DNA of 64,000 bases, from the NCBI GenBank assembly GCA_905250075.1, contig CAJNOP010000003.1:4314999-4378998 (forward strand), given 5' to 3'. Source of the DNA: Rotaria sp. Silwood1 (lineage: Eukaryota; Rotifera; Eurotatoria; Philodinida; Philodinidae). The translations under genes and the position numbers were made by a program. The notes below the pieces were generated by a model, which saw nothing but the letters and a program-made list of their open reading frames with translations, had not been told where the DNA came from and made no database searches. Below, one piece after another: positions 1-12,324 of the stretch. Within the stretch, counting starts at the first letter, position 1. Every line of letters begins with the position of its first letter.

Positions 1-3000
1 AGGGGAGTCAAATCCAAAATCGATTGATCCACATGTTTTTCGATATTCAAAAATGTTTGATGTCTTCGTGGAACGTCTCTTAAGAGTATTTTTGAAATAA
101 AAGGTACAAAATCATTCATACTCATCAGTTTACAGAATTATTAATGTTTAAAACATTGATTACGATAGTAATTTCTAGCATATGATGGGTTTAAGAGGCA
201 TATACTTCAGAGGAATCAATTATTCAAAATCGGTTATGTTTTGTTTCTATTGATTTTTTTTGGCACTAGATTTAGTATGTTTTTTATCTTCTTGAGTAGA
301 ATGTAGGGCAGATCTATTAAAGTTTGAAAGATTTGATGCATGTAAACAAGTCACTGATGGTTTTTCTGATATTCTCTACTATCAACTATGCAGATATATA
401 TATGTATTGCCGTCTATGACAACACAAAACAAGTAAGAATCAATTTATAGCAGACATTCTAAGTTCCTGTTGTTTTTTGATTTTTGAGAAATTGTGGATG
501 ACTTGTTCGATACCAATATAAATGATCGAACACACATATATCGTAGCTGATCTGTTCAAAAACTTGTCATCTGTAGCACTTTAAAGATATAATATTTTAA
601 GCTGTAATAGAAAAAAAAGTTTTCTTATCTGTGGCTGTTGTTACGGATAACATTGCATAGATTTGAAAAGGAACTAATATTCAAGCTGAAGGTACCATTG
701 CATCGAATATGATCTGAAATATGAATTACGTAGTTTTTTTAACTGACTGTAATGCATAGTAATAGTCGATTGAACAAGCACAAATGAGTATTGGGCTATT
801 TCAATGTTAAACTCTACAGTCAATGATCAGCTTCATGATAGAAATAAAAGTCGTATTGCTCATTTCAGAATGTAAGTACTATGAACTTGGAAGTAGTGAA
901 AAATGTACACCATTTGTTTCTATAAATCTAATAGAAGAACAATGATATTTAGGTTATAGAATGCAAATTTCAAAGTAGGAGGTAGTCATTACCTCCGTTC
1001 GCCTCTGAACACGCCACCCTTATAGTTAATTTTTTTTTATTTATTGAATTATCCTATTTCCGTTTTGTTTTATTATAAACTCAATGCTCTATCACACTTT
1101 TATTTTTTTTTCTTGGTGTTCACATGCGTTTTATTGTTTTTAATTAATTATAGTCGTTAATATGTAATCTTTTGTTGATTCTAGCCAGACTTTTTGCTGA
1201 GAAATGAATATATATTCGTTGATGTTTTATGTCTATGGCTTGTATCGATCGAATGATATCAAAAAGCAATTTCTTGTTATTGATAATATTCGAGTAATTT
1301 GTCTGAATAGTGAGAAAATCATCTGTGTTTTTTCTAATAAAATTATTCAAATATTACATAAGAAAAGACAAATTTATATGAAAATTTCAGGAAATTTGAA
1401 GCTATGAAATCATATATTATGTTTTAGTAGCATCTATGGTTGTAGACTGCCCATAACAGAGTCAACTACACAGTACATATGTTTGAAAAGTTCATTTTGA
1501 ATAGATAGACGCGTGAAAACATATGAGAGATACGAAGTCTAAATGACAGTGTTCAACTGTCATGAATAGCTAAGAGATAAGAAGCAGAGTTTAAGACTTC
1601 TAAATTTATATGAACTCTCGTTGATTTCACGAATGAGTTCTAATAAAGAATAATACAACGGTTGCTGTCAAGACGTTATCCTAACTTTTTCAATATCTGT
1701 TCGATATTTAATAGTAAAATCTAGTCAAGATCTGGAAAATTTATTTTCAAATACCGTTCGACACAATTGAAACTATGTAAGTTTTACTTCAATGAGTTTT
1801 TCTTATTTAGAACAATTATCATCTAAGATTTTCCTTCTATTATAAAAGATCCTATGTATTTGAAGATCTCTGCATAATATAAGGCTTCGCAAAGGAGCAA
1901 TTCCTTAGATATAATAGAAAGCTTTTCCTTAGTTATTTAATTTGTTCAGAAATTTTAAATTTAATCAATTATTTCATCATAAATAGGGCTACATTCGTAT
2001 TCTTAACTGCAAGTTCAGGAATACTGAAGCTAAAATAATTTCTACATATTTTTAATCTTGATCAATCCTTCCAAATTATGAGTTTTCTGAGAAACATTTA
2101 AAACTACAAGTAACTAAAACAGAGAAATCAAATTGAAACATTTCCCCGTGTAACATTTCTCTATGTCAACATAAAAGGAAACTATTGTCATCTTTCATTA
2201 CTGATGAAACACTTTTCATATGTATTTATGAAATCATGTCTTTTTAATGATTATTTATCATTACTTTATTCGTGTTAATAAAGGAGACATATTTCTATCA
2301 TATTGAATTTGGTTTAAATAACCACGACATAAATGCTTTTTCTAAACTAGAGAATGGAATGATCTTCTTACATTTAGATCTCATTTTTTCTTGTTTTGCA
2401 TATCTATATATTAATCTAAGCTGCATCAAGTAAGTCAAGAATAGAATCAAACAATACGCATTTCTGCTTGAAATATTCATCATAATTTCTGTAATATTTG
2501 ATCAATCTTTGATAACTTTTATACACGAAGAGAAAATTCTGAATTTTGATCCTTCAAGATTCATCATATCTACTGCTGTTTTCTCTTTTCTAATGTTGTT
2601 TACATTATATTAATACGGCTTTTATTACTTCAAGAAAAAACCATATCTACATATAACACTGTAAACTATGACTTTTTAACATAACATATGAAGGAAACTC
2701 GTTTATGATTATTGTTAAAATGAAAAACACCTATGTATTTGATTACTAACACATAGTAATTCAACCGAGTATACGTGTCGACTCATTATTTTTTATTAAG
2801 TATACTTTTTCAGAAAAATAGATTTAAAATAATAAATATCAAAGTGTATTCTAGACTGTTCTAATTTGTCAACTATGCTTTTTTATTTAACCAGTATGCC
2901 CACATATATTTTCTCTATCAAAAAAAAAAAAATTTTTTTTAAATCATAATTTTCTATTTAAACGTACGAACAATAACAAAAGAAGACTGAAGACGCATAT

Positions 3001-3342
3001 ACACAACTGGAAAAAGTATTTTCACACATTAGACATAATAAAAAAAATTAACGATAAAATAAATATTCTTTTTTTCCTACTACAAAAAAAGAATAGAGTA
3101 TAAAAGAAAAAAATATTTCTTTTTCTAATGACAGAAAGAAAATTTAAAATAAGAAGTTACTGTCTAAAAACACGACATTTATTTTCTTTTTTCTTGCTTC
3201 TTGACAACCTCCTAGGAAGATTGTTTATCATAGAATTCATTGTACTAGTCTCGACAGCAAATATTAGTTTTATTAATAATTGAAATATACTTTGATTGTA
3301 TATTCTTCGATTTCAAAATTATCATTTTCTTTTTTCATCACA
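1..3342. other. Gene-free AT-rich stretch
   Basis: I see no convincing coding exon on either strand. Open frames here are under 70 codons, lack domain signatures and have no plausible splice partners. The last 500 bases are rich in A and T runs (for example around 2922-2942 and 3060-3120) and precede the ankyrin gene, so its promoter is presumably near the end of this stretch, but no defined promoter element can be assigned. Confidence 0.6.
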
Positions 3343-6300
3343 ATGTCTGGAATAAGTGACCCGTTTTGTAATAATCGTCTTTATCAATTACTCACTCAAC
3401 GATCAATTTATTCAAAAGATGTTTTACAAGAACTGAATTCAATACTTCATGAACAACCAGAATTAGCTAGATTATGTCATCCAATTGAAGGCTCTTATTT
3501 TCATATTATTTGTCGAAATTCCAGTGAACAAGAAAAGTAAATTAGAATTAAATGACCAGAAATTTTGTCGCGAACATGTGGATGTGAGTGTGGCTCTTTT
3601 GTATATCCTCTCAGACATCCTCAATCACACACTCACATCCTACTCAGAAAACAACAAAACTCGCTACTTTCATCATAAAAGGTACTTGAAGACAATTGAA
3701 AGGGCCAACTTTAAGTCTAAAAAAATGTTCAAAATCCTTTCTCACAATATTTGTGACACACATCACTCATAGAAAAAAAAAGTACTATTTACCCACAAAA
3801 CTCGTCAAAATACTGTAGAAAAAAATTACACTTTTTCAAAATGGAAAACTAACCTTTTAAGTATCTTCGGGAATTTTTTATGATGACAATAGCTAATTTT
3901 AGTATTTTCTGAGTGAACGTGAATACGCTCAAACGGGAGCCGCGAATATGGCGATCATACACGTTTTTAGAAATTCTTTGCTTGCATATATGCGTGTTGG
4001 TGGGTCATGGACTAGGAGTGTCAATGAGCATATGTAAAAGATTCACACTTACACTGATAACCACATTTACGACAAATACTCCAATTTCTTTAGAGTTATT
4101 CATGAAAAAAATTAATCTGTGTTGTTTCTCTAATTTTAAAGTGTAGCTCATCGGATGATTTATGCCTTGAGTAATGCTGGCGCCAATCCGAATATTACTG
4201 ATGGAAAAGGCAATACACCTTTACATGAAGTTCTTATTCGAGGTTTTGTTGATATTGGACTTGATCTTGTTCAGGTAAAAATTTATAAATGAAATTGTTC
4301 AAACATTATTTTCATATGTATATTAAGGCTTTATTTCGTGTTGGAGTTGATCCACGTATTTTAAATAAACAAGAAAAAACAGCCGATGCTTATCTAGAAG
4401 ATAATCCACAACTAATTGCATTATATGCTGGTTATGGAGAAGGAATTTGGGCAGCTATTGAAATGAATAATATTCAGGAAACGGAACGATTGATAAAAGG
4501 TGAATAGTAAAATTATTATTTGATAATGACATAGTTTGTATTAGATAATAATTTTAAGTTCACATGCCCATTAAATATGATTATTTAATAAGATAATAAA
4601 CCAGTGTTTTTCGTCTTATAGGGGAGAATAGGAATCGAAAAGTATTAGGAACGTCGATTTCTCATTTGAAACTTGAAGTTTCACAAAAGCCTGTTTGGTA
4701 ATATTTGAGAAAAGTTTTGAAAATTATGATATCGATAGATACTGGAGTCTATCGCATCAAAGTTCAGACAAGTATATGGAATTTGAAGTATGTGTAAAAT
4801 CGACAAGCTCAAGTACAAATATCTATGACTACTAAAAAAAACACAATAGATAATAAATAGAAGTCGAATAATACAAAATGAAATTTAAATAACTCATCAC
4901 AATAAAAATCTCATAGACTATTTTGTTGCATTATCAATCTAAAATAAGATTGAAGCCTCTCAAATATCATATCTATTAAACATTTTAGTTGCTTAATCGT
5001 TAATTATCAGCAACACAAACATGACACAGAATCCATTCTTATATTCATTCGAAGTTAGTATTGCTAAGAAAAAGAACGATTAGCTTCGAGTCATTTTTAC
5101 CTAAACACATAATTCGGGACTGACAGGTTGACAGGAATTATTTTTAGAGAGGGAGCGCCACAGAGAAAGAGTTATTTTTGGTCTGTGAAAGCTACTCGGC
5201 TCGTATCCGCTGCAGATCCTCAAATCTTGTTTTTGGTAGGAATGGTAAATTATTGATTAAACTCTCTTTGAGAGAAGATCCGTGATGGAAAATAACTAGT
5301 GATGTAAACCGATAGACTGAATCATTGTTGTGTCTCATTTAAAAATTTTTATATTCTCTAGGTTTTATTAAAGTCGACTGTAAACATAATAATAATGAAA
5401 CACTTTTGGAGAAAGCTCGTAATTTGAATTGTACTCAAATAATTCGTAGTCTTGCTGATTATCAAGTAACTATTGAATTTATTCATTCAATACTTGCATG
5501 TGATTGGGAAAGAACATCGCTTATACATCAATATGAAGGTCAATTTATAAAAATTAATACCTTAGATTCTATTCATGCATTTACATGGGCACGAACAGTA
5601 AACCGAACATATTCAAAACCAATACTTGAATTTTGCCTTGATACAAAATCATTAGAACCATTTGAAATTATATTTAATTCATCAATATTAAAATCTAAAA
5701 TTGATGTTAATATATTATGTACTGATGGTTTACCATTTTATTTTCATATGTTTGATAATTATATTTCAAATGATATTCAACAATTTATTTTATCAAATGC
5801 AAATATAAATATAAAATCATCAAAAGGTGAAACATTTTTATTTCATCTTGTTCGTTTATATGATCAAAATGAAAATAAGGAATATTTAAATACATTTAAT
5901 AATTTACTTAATAATCAACCATTACTTCTTTCACAACGTAATGAACAGGGACGCACAATTGTAGATGATGTTGAATTAACATCATCATTATCTTATTATA
6001 AATTACGAATATTTTATGATACAATTAAAAATGTAATTATTGATCAAATGAAAAATAGTATTATTATTGAACGTTTTGTATTAAATGGTTTTGGTTATCA
6101 TTTATTATTATTTTTTAATGATGAAAAAATACAATTAACAAAATTTGTAAATGATTTATTACGTTCATTAAAATTACGACAAGGTTTACCAGCTTTAATA
6201 TATGATTTAGCACAAGCTATAGAAGATGATGATTTAGTAAAAATACAAAATATTTTTAGAATTAAATCAAATATTTATTTTGCTAAAGATTGGTCTGGAA

Positions 6301-7265
6301 GAACATGTGCACATTTAGCAGTACTTTATCAACGTCGACAAATTCTCAGGTAAGAGAAATCATTGTTGTTGTTCTTTTTGTCTATAAATTGATCTTTAAT
6401 TATTGTAGTTTTATTTGTGAAAATTATAATAATGTTATTAATCTAAGAGATAATCTTAATCGTACACCATTACATTATGCATGTATTATGAATGATGAAA
6501 TAGCAATTAATATTCTTCAACAAGCACTTGCAAAAAAAGTAATAAAAAGCGAAAATTCTATTTTCGTAATATACATCATAACTTGCTTTTCAGATAGCTG
6601 ATTGTCTAAATTTATTTCCTGATGATTACAAAAATAATCGTGATCTATGTTGTGAAGAATTTTATGCACAAGGTTTTCCTAAAAATGAACTTCAAAAATG
6701 TTTACCAGGTTTATGTGATTATTTAAAATTATCATTTTATTTTCCTTTAAAAAAAGCGATTGAAGAAAATTCAATTGATAATATTAAATTAATTAATAAT
6801 GATATGAATACGATGGGTTTTTATCTTGAAGATTTTAATCCAAATTCATATGTAAATGATTGGTTACAAGGTCAACGTTATGTACCATTATTATTTCTTG
6901 CACTTGAACATCGTTCAATATCATCGATTCAATGTTTAATTGAATTAGGTTTACCACCAATTGGTCGAATGTATATATCAAAATCAATAAATAATAATAA
7001 TTCTCGATGTGTTTCATTTCGAACACGTGCTGAAGAACTTGAATGTTTTGATATTATTGGCATGATTAATGATTTAGAAGATGATAATGAATTAAAAAAT
7101 ATTTTTAAACAACATTTATCATCACGTAAAACAAGTCATAGTCAAACATCAATCAAATTAGAAGAACAATTAAAAAGAAAAAAATTATCTCAACAAGAAT
7201 CGAATGTACATAAACATTATGTAGAATTTGACAATCATAAATCACAGACTTGTATTTTATTGTAA
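3343..7265 (+). CDS. Ankyrin-repeat protein with C-terminal CaaX box
   Basis: Six-exon model: 3343-3536, 4142-4274, 4328-4499, 5362-6349, 6409-6538, 6594-7265. All junctions are GT..AG and keep frame, giving 762 residues. Ankyrin-type repeats are visible at about residues 74-97 (GANPNITDGKGNTPLH) and 110-133. A second cluster lies near the exon 4/5 boundary at about 478-525, with GRTCAHLA and NRTPLHYA cores. The middle (about 150-470) is helical, poorly conserved and may hold degenerate repeats. The tail is polar and lysine-rich and ends in CILL, a CaaX box whose final Leu normally favours geranylgeranylation, so membrane attachment is inferred. Start: ATG 3343 opens exon 1 in frame; 21 codons upstream are also open but unlike coding sequence. 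Introns 1 and 3 are 605 and 862 nt, the others 53-59 nt. The partner and cellular role are not known. Confidence 0.85.
3580..3640. repeat. Perfect 13-bp hairpin in intron 1 of the ankyrin gene
   Basis: GGATGTGAGTGTG at 3580-3592 is exactly complementary to CACACTCACATCC at 3628-3640, leaving a 35-nt loop. It sits 44 nt after the exon 1 donor. It may be the end of an old inverted-repeat element or an RNA hairpin in the intron. Confidence 0.5.
4500..5361 (+). other. Long intron 3 of the ankyrin gene
   Basis: This 862-nt intron contains no recognised gene. A patch at about 5125-5225 is clearly richer in G and C than its surroundings (it includes GAGAGGGAGCGCCAC), which suggests an old insertion, but no terminal repeats or protein relic were found. 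Confidence 0.5.
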
Positions 7266-9312
7266 AAAAAAAACACAATAATAAATTTGAACTTTATTTT
7301 TCTCATATGAATCTTTTATCTCGCGTTGGTCATTGAAGTAACCATTTGTGAAACGATTGTAGAAAATCAAGAAAACATAAGATTTGACTAAGGATAAGAA
7401 CATTTTTTATAGTGACCTTTATGTGTAATTAACCGATACAAAGAATATGTTCTTCATCGTTCCGTCTTTGAAATATTGGATTTACACAATCGAATTTTTC
7501 GAAACAAAATATTTTCTACTTACACGCAACTGAGATCTTTCGGAATTTCTGTATGACATAAATCGATGAAGAAACGCACTTGTAAGTTAGGTATATTTTG
7601 ACAGCTTCACAATAATCTAGTACATTACACGTACGATTGACCATGTAACCATTATTGGACAATCAAGAACAAAACTAATATATACATTATAAACTTCGGC
7701 TTATGAGAAGTTGAAATAGTATTTATTATGAATTAAATATCTTCAGAGGTGTCAAAATCGCTCAAAGCACAATAAATGTTTATTTAACAAGATGTGACAA
7801 AAACACATGTATTATTTTGGCATTAATTTTTATCAGCTTACTCGTTTCCTTTTTCTATTACTACAATAGATAAGATTGATGTTGCTTTTATTCACTTAGT
7901 AATATGACCAAAGACAACAGAATAAAGACTTAATATGTCATTAAATTTTCTTCTTCTACCACACGATCATTACATCCATCAAATAGTTTTACATAAAGAT
8001 ATAGATACTCGATAGGTCAGACCACATAATTGGCATTTGATACAGACTAATACTCTAAGGAAAAAGTTATTCTATCAGTGACTCTTCTGAAACCGCTATG
8101 TGGAGGGAGGAAGATGGAGGTAAAAGGTCAATTATGATTTCAGTGGTCAGTTCTATCGAACATGATGGTGTCCACTACTTCGTCAAATCATTGCATATGA
8201 TTTTTGAAACCTGGCTGTAAATATTCCAACAAAAATCAGGACGGATTCAATTTTTTTCGATAGTGCTCATATGCGAGATTGAAAAATCTGGAGATTGAGA
8301 AAGAATACATCTTGATGGTAAAAATAAAAATTCACTCGTTTTGTGGTACCATGACGAATTGTGCTTGTTAAATACTATAGCATCAGCTCCAAGATGCTGT
8401 GCTGCTCAACTGTGACTACTAGTGCTTTTAAATATTATATTCCAACGATCAGATGCTATCATCAGAGAACTTGATGGTATACATATTTCATCTAGAAACT
8501 AAAAGCAAAATACTTCAATTAAAAAAGATTCACGTGGTCAATGGTTCAGATATTAGCGATCAATCAACAGTTTGAAAGAAAATCCATTTTTCTAATTGAC
8601 TTTACCAACTGATAGAAACTCATGCATTGGTTTGTAAACGATATGGCACAACTCATGAATCCATGGATCACGTATGTAAAAGATGCTCTATCTTTATCCA
8701 TTCATCTGTTTACACGTAGAATGTGAATTATAATTTACAGGGTGAAAAAAAGCAGGCTGATAAAATTTCAGATTCAAACCACAACTATATAGTATAGGCA
8801 CTTACAATAATGATCTTACTTATTCATCTGCTCATTTATGTGTAGTATTCATTTTTGTGACATCAAAAATTGTCCATCACTTATTCAATACCCACAATGA
8901 ATGTCTTCCCATCATTTCGCTGAATTAGATTGAGCCAACAAAGATTCGAAAAGCAATAGAAGCAATGACTAATCATTTGAAATCACACTCAGTCAAAACA
9001 AGATGATTTGTAGTATTGCGAATTCTAATACAGTTGATATGGTTAATGATCAGAAACAAACAAGATATGTCTCTTTCAAATCAAATCTCAAGAAAACAGA
9101 AAAAACGAGAAAAGTCATAAAAGACAACACAGCTGAGGAAACGGCACAAATGAAACTCCTGTATGATTACCATGGAGAACGGGTGCGAATGTGCTTGAAC
9201 AGAAGCCATGAGCAACCACGAGTACTCGTACCGAAACTCACATTCTCATGTTTCATCTCAAGAAAGTCAGTTTAAACGTAGTCAATGTCATCAGAAGAAG
9301 TTAAAACAATAT
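7266..9312. other. Intergenic region between ankyrin gene and LRR array
   Basis: No recognised gene. An open frame at 9003-9275 (+, 90 codons) is basic and resembles no family I know. It ends just beyond the stop of the converging LRR array and has no splice context, so I do not call it a gene. AATAAA at about 7279, just after the ankyrin stop codon, could serve its polyadenylation. Confidence 0.5.
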
Positions 9313-10444
9313 TCAATTCTGTTGTAGAGCACGCAGAAGGTAATCTTCTCGATGACTGATGCTCAACATAGTTAGTGTCTATGTTCCAAACGTATTGAAT
9401 AATAGATAGAGAATGTGAGAATATTACTTGGTTTTGTTCGAAAGCTTTGACAAAATGTTTTCCTTCTCGATCAGCAATGCTGTTGTCATTTAGCTTCAAT
9501 ATAGTTAGTGTCTGTTGTGATAAGAGCGTGTATGATAGATACAGGAACTGGAAATATTACTTTGTTTTGTTGGAGAACTTTGGCAAGATATTGTGCTCCC
9601 TGATCATCGATTTGATTAAAACTGAGATCCACCGTGATTAGTGCCTATTTTGATCAGACAATTAATAATAGATAGAAAAAGTGAGGATATTACTCTGTTT
9701 TCTCCGAGAGCTTCACCAAAATGTTTTGCTCCTTGATTTTCGATACGATTTCCATAGAGTTCCAGTGTGTTCAATGTCTCTTTTGAATAGGTAATGAATA
9801 ACAAATAAGAAGAATGCTATTATTACTTTGTTTAGTTCGAGAGCTTTGGCAATATGTTGTGCTCCTTCATCACTAATTTCATTTCCGCTGAGGTTCAATG
9901 TCGTTAATGTGTGTTTTGATGAGACAGTGAATGATAGCTAGAGAAGGTTAAGATATTACTTAATTTTGCTCAAGAGCTTTGGCAAGATGTTCTGCATCTT
10001 CGTCAGGGATTCTATTAGCAAACAGATCGTGTGTGGTTAGTGTCTGTTTTGAACAGGCAGTAGATGGTAGTTAGAGTAGGTGAGAATACTACTTTGTTTT
10101 GTTCGAAAGTTTTGACAAGATGTGCTGCTTCTTGATCACCGATTTCATTGTAACTGAGATCCAGTGTCGTTAGTGTCTATTTTGATAAGACAGTAAATGA
10201 TAGATTAAGAAAGTAGGAATATTACTTTGTTTTTTTTTGAGAACTTTGCCAAAATGTTGTGTCTCTTGAGCACCGATTCCATTGTGGCTGAGGCTTAGAG
10301 CAGTTACTATCTATTTGGAACAGGCGATGAATAATAGATTGTGAAAGTCAGAAAATTACTTTGTTTTGTTCGAGAGCTTTTTGAAAAACTTTCAGTCCTT
10401 TGATCTTAGATTAGTCTGTAACGGACATCTAATATGGTCAGTGT
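9313..10444 (-). repeat. 133-bp tandem exon-intron repeat, nine units
   Basis: Exon starts are spaced 134, 134, 133, 133, 133, 133, 133 and 133 bp, so exon and intron were duplicated together. The two 134-bp steps match the one-base insertions in the first two exons. Intron sequences are also similar between units (for example tgatagat-type motifs and CAAAATAG or CAAAACAG acceptors), so this is a genomic tandem array and not just repeated protein motifs. Confidence 0.85.
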
Positions 10445-10848
10445 CTATGGGTAGGAAAACGAAAATTGAAATGTTGGAAGAGTTCGCGAAGGGATATTAC
10501 CATATGGCGTATAAGTGTTATCTGCTGCGTCAATTAGGAAATCTCTCATTTAGTTCATAGGCATCAGCGTGTGGTCGTATTTGCGAAAAGATGCAGTGAA
10601 AAAGGGCAGCAAGTAAGTTACATAAACTTTTGTCAGATATATAGATTGCTGTCAAAGTGTTGTGGAATAGAAGACACGGATCGCAGGACTTTGGAAAGAA
10701 TGATGAAACCGAGTATCTGCTGAAAAATTTCGGAATAATAAGTCGTTATACTCGTAAATATTCGATATTGAGAAAGAGAAATTTCTGATTGGTGGAACAG
10801 TTGGTTCGTGCTCTTACGCTTGGACGAATGTTTATCTGCTTCATCCAT
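9313..10848 (-). pseudogene. NLRC/RNI-type leucine-rich repeat gene, probably decayed
   Basis: Reading leftwards, nine LRR exons begin at 10444, 10310, 10176, 10043, 9910, 9777, 9644, 9511 and 9378. Each normal exon is 84 nt (28 codons, phase 0), followed by a 49-nt intron with a GTAATA or GTAGTA donor. The consensus is TLTTLDLSYNEIGDQGAQHL followed by AKALEQNK, the ribonuclease-inhibitor-like LRR of NLR proteins. Units starting 10176, 9777, 9644 and 9511 are intact. The last unit is divergent and ends RALQQN-stop at 9313. Damage: exons starting 10444 and 10310 are 85 nt (frameshift) and the former has an in-frame stop; the exon at 10043 ends in TAA; the exon at 9910 has AC instead of AG as acceptor. 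A Met-led frame at 10848 downwards (MDEADKHSSKRKST) could be exon 1. No NACHT or other effector domain is visible. Either a pseudogene or a gene that skips bad exons. Confidence 0.7.
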
Positions 10849-12324
10849 ATTTTAAACATTGTTATAGTAGGTTGTACTGTTTTAGCTGATGTATAACGGA
10901 AAGAAACTGCTCATATATTTGTTCTGTATCAGTAATGTAATATTGTTGCAGAGACGTTGTTCCGAGAAACGATCGATCTTAGCAATGTTTCTATTACTTC
11001 GGTGTCAATGATGGTCTTTGAAATGTACTTTTTAAGTATGACTCGCTTTGGACTATTTAAGTTATCATGATCCCAATGATGGTACTCATTTTTGTGACTG
11101 TTTGATTCTTACTACTGGTAGCTTTTTAGAAAATATTAGATCATGTCAGTGGTCAACCAGAATTTTCAACAGAAGCTGAAAACAGAAGTCGTTATCTACA
11201 AATCGTCAAATTAATTCGTTTTTTGGTCTAGTAATGGATGATTAGGCAAGAAAACTACCCTATTGTGACACTATATAAATTGATATTTCAGATAAATGAA
11301 TACTTTATTAAAGCTGATGAAAGTGAAATTTTCAGATGTAATAGTGTTTCATCTGATACTGATGGTAGCTTTCAACAATTGCATTCATGCGCAGGCAAAT
11401 GTTCCACGTGGAGAATAAAATATTGAAAGCATCAAGGTGATCGAGAATTTGATAGACCAGTTCTACTGGTAATGTAAGAAGAGTTGGTATAATTTTGGTC
11501 GATATGGGTGAAGACTTTTGAGATGTTTGCGATGTTGAACATATGGTGCCTTTAGTGAACTTGTTCGTTTAAGTGAGTTTATAATAGTCTTGTGTCATAT
11601 ATTTCTCGTATTTATGCAATCAGCTTTTCAGATAAACTAATGATACATCGTAAAAGCGTCCTGATAACAACTACAGGTTACTTTGCGTGTTGTTAAATTT
11701 TATGTGTTGCATGTAAAATATGCTTATCTATAACTTTGCGATTTCTTTTTCATTCTTCTTTGGCAGGTTTCAACTGAGATATGACGGAATATTTAGTTGC
11801 ATAATATTTTTTTACATCTATTCATTGTTGCTAATGCAATATGGTTAAATAATTCATGATGATATAATCAATAGTTATGATAAAGTCGATTTAATTTCAT
11901 CGTGTAATCAACGGAATAATGATTCTACGAACTTTCTTATCAGCATCATGTTTTGTTTTATTTGCATATTATTTAGAATTCTTTTTCAAGTATAGTTAAA
12001 TTCCTAGCAATCTTTTTTTAGTTCCATCATGTGTCAATCAATAGTGTTTGTTGACTATGATAAAGCGTCAAAGTTGTAATGTAAACGAATAGTACATGTA
12101 TTAAGAATAACATCCCTCATTAGTACTATATCTATATGTAAGAAACAAGTATTGTTTGAAGAAAACAAAACTTATTTGAAATTCTTTATGTTAACTTGTA
12201 TATTTAATAGTATTTAATTTATAATTATGAACGATTTTACGCTTACACAATTTAATAATATTCACAAAAACAAAAAATATCTGACTAGTAATAAAACAAG
12301 ATAAAAAACTGTTCTCAACGAAAA
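10849..12324. other. Intergenic region, nothing recognised
   Basis: No coding sequence with domain signatures or credible splice structure was found on either strand. The stretch 11238-11426 has an open frame of 62 codons with no recognisable features. Confidence 0.5.

Noticed and set aside
9003-9275. 90-codon open frame (+) converging on the LRR array
   Set aside because: No domain, no splice context, composition unlike the clear genes; treated as chance.
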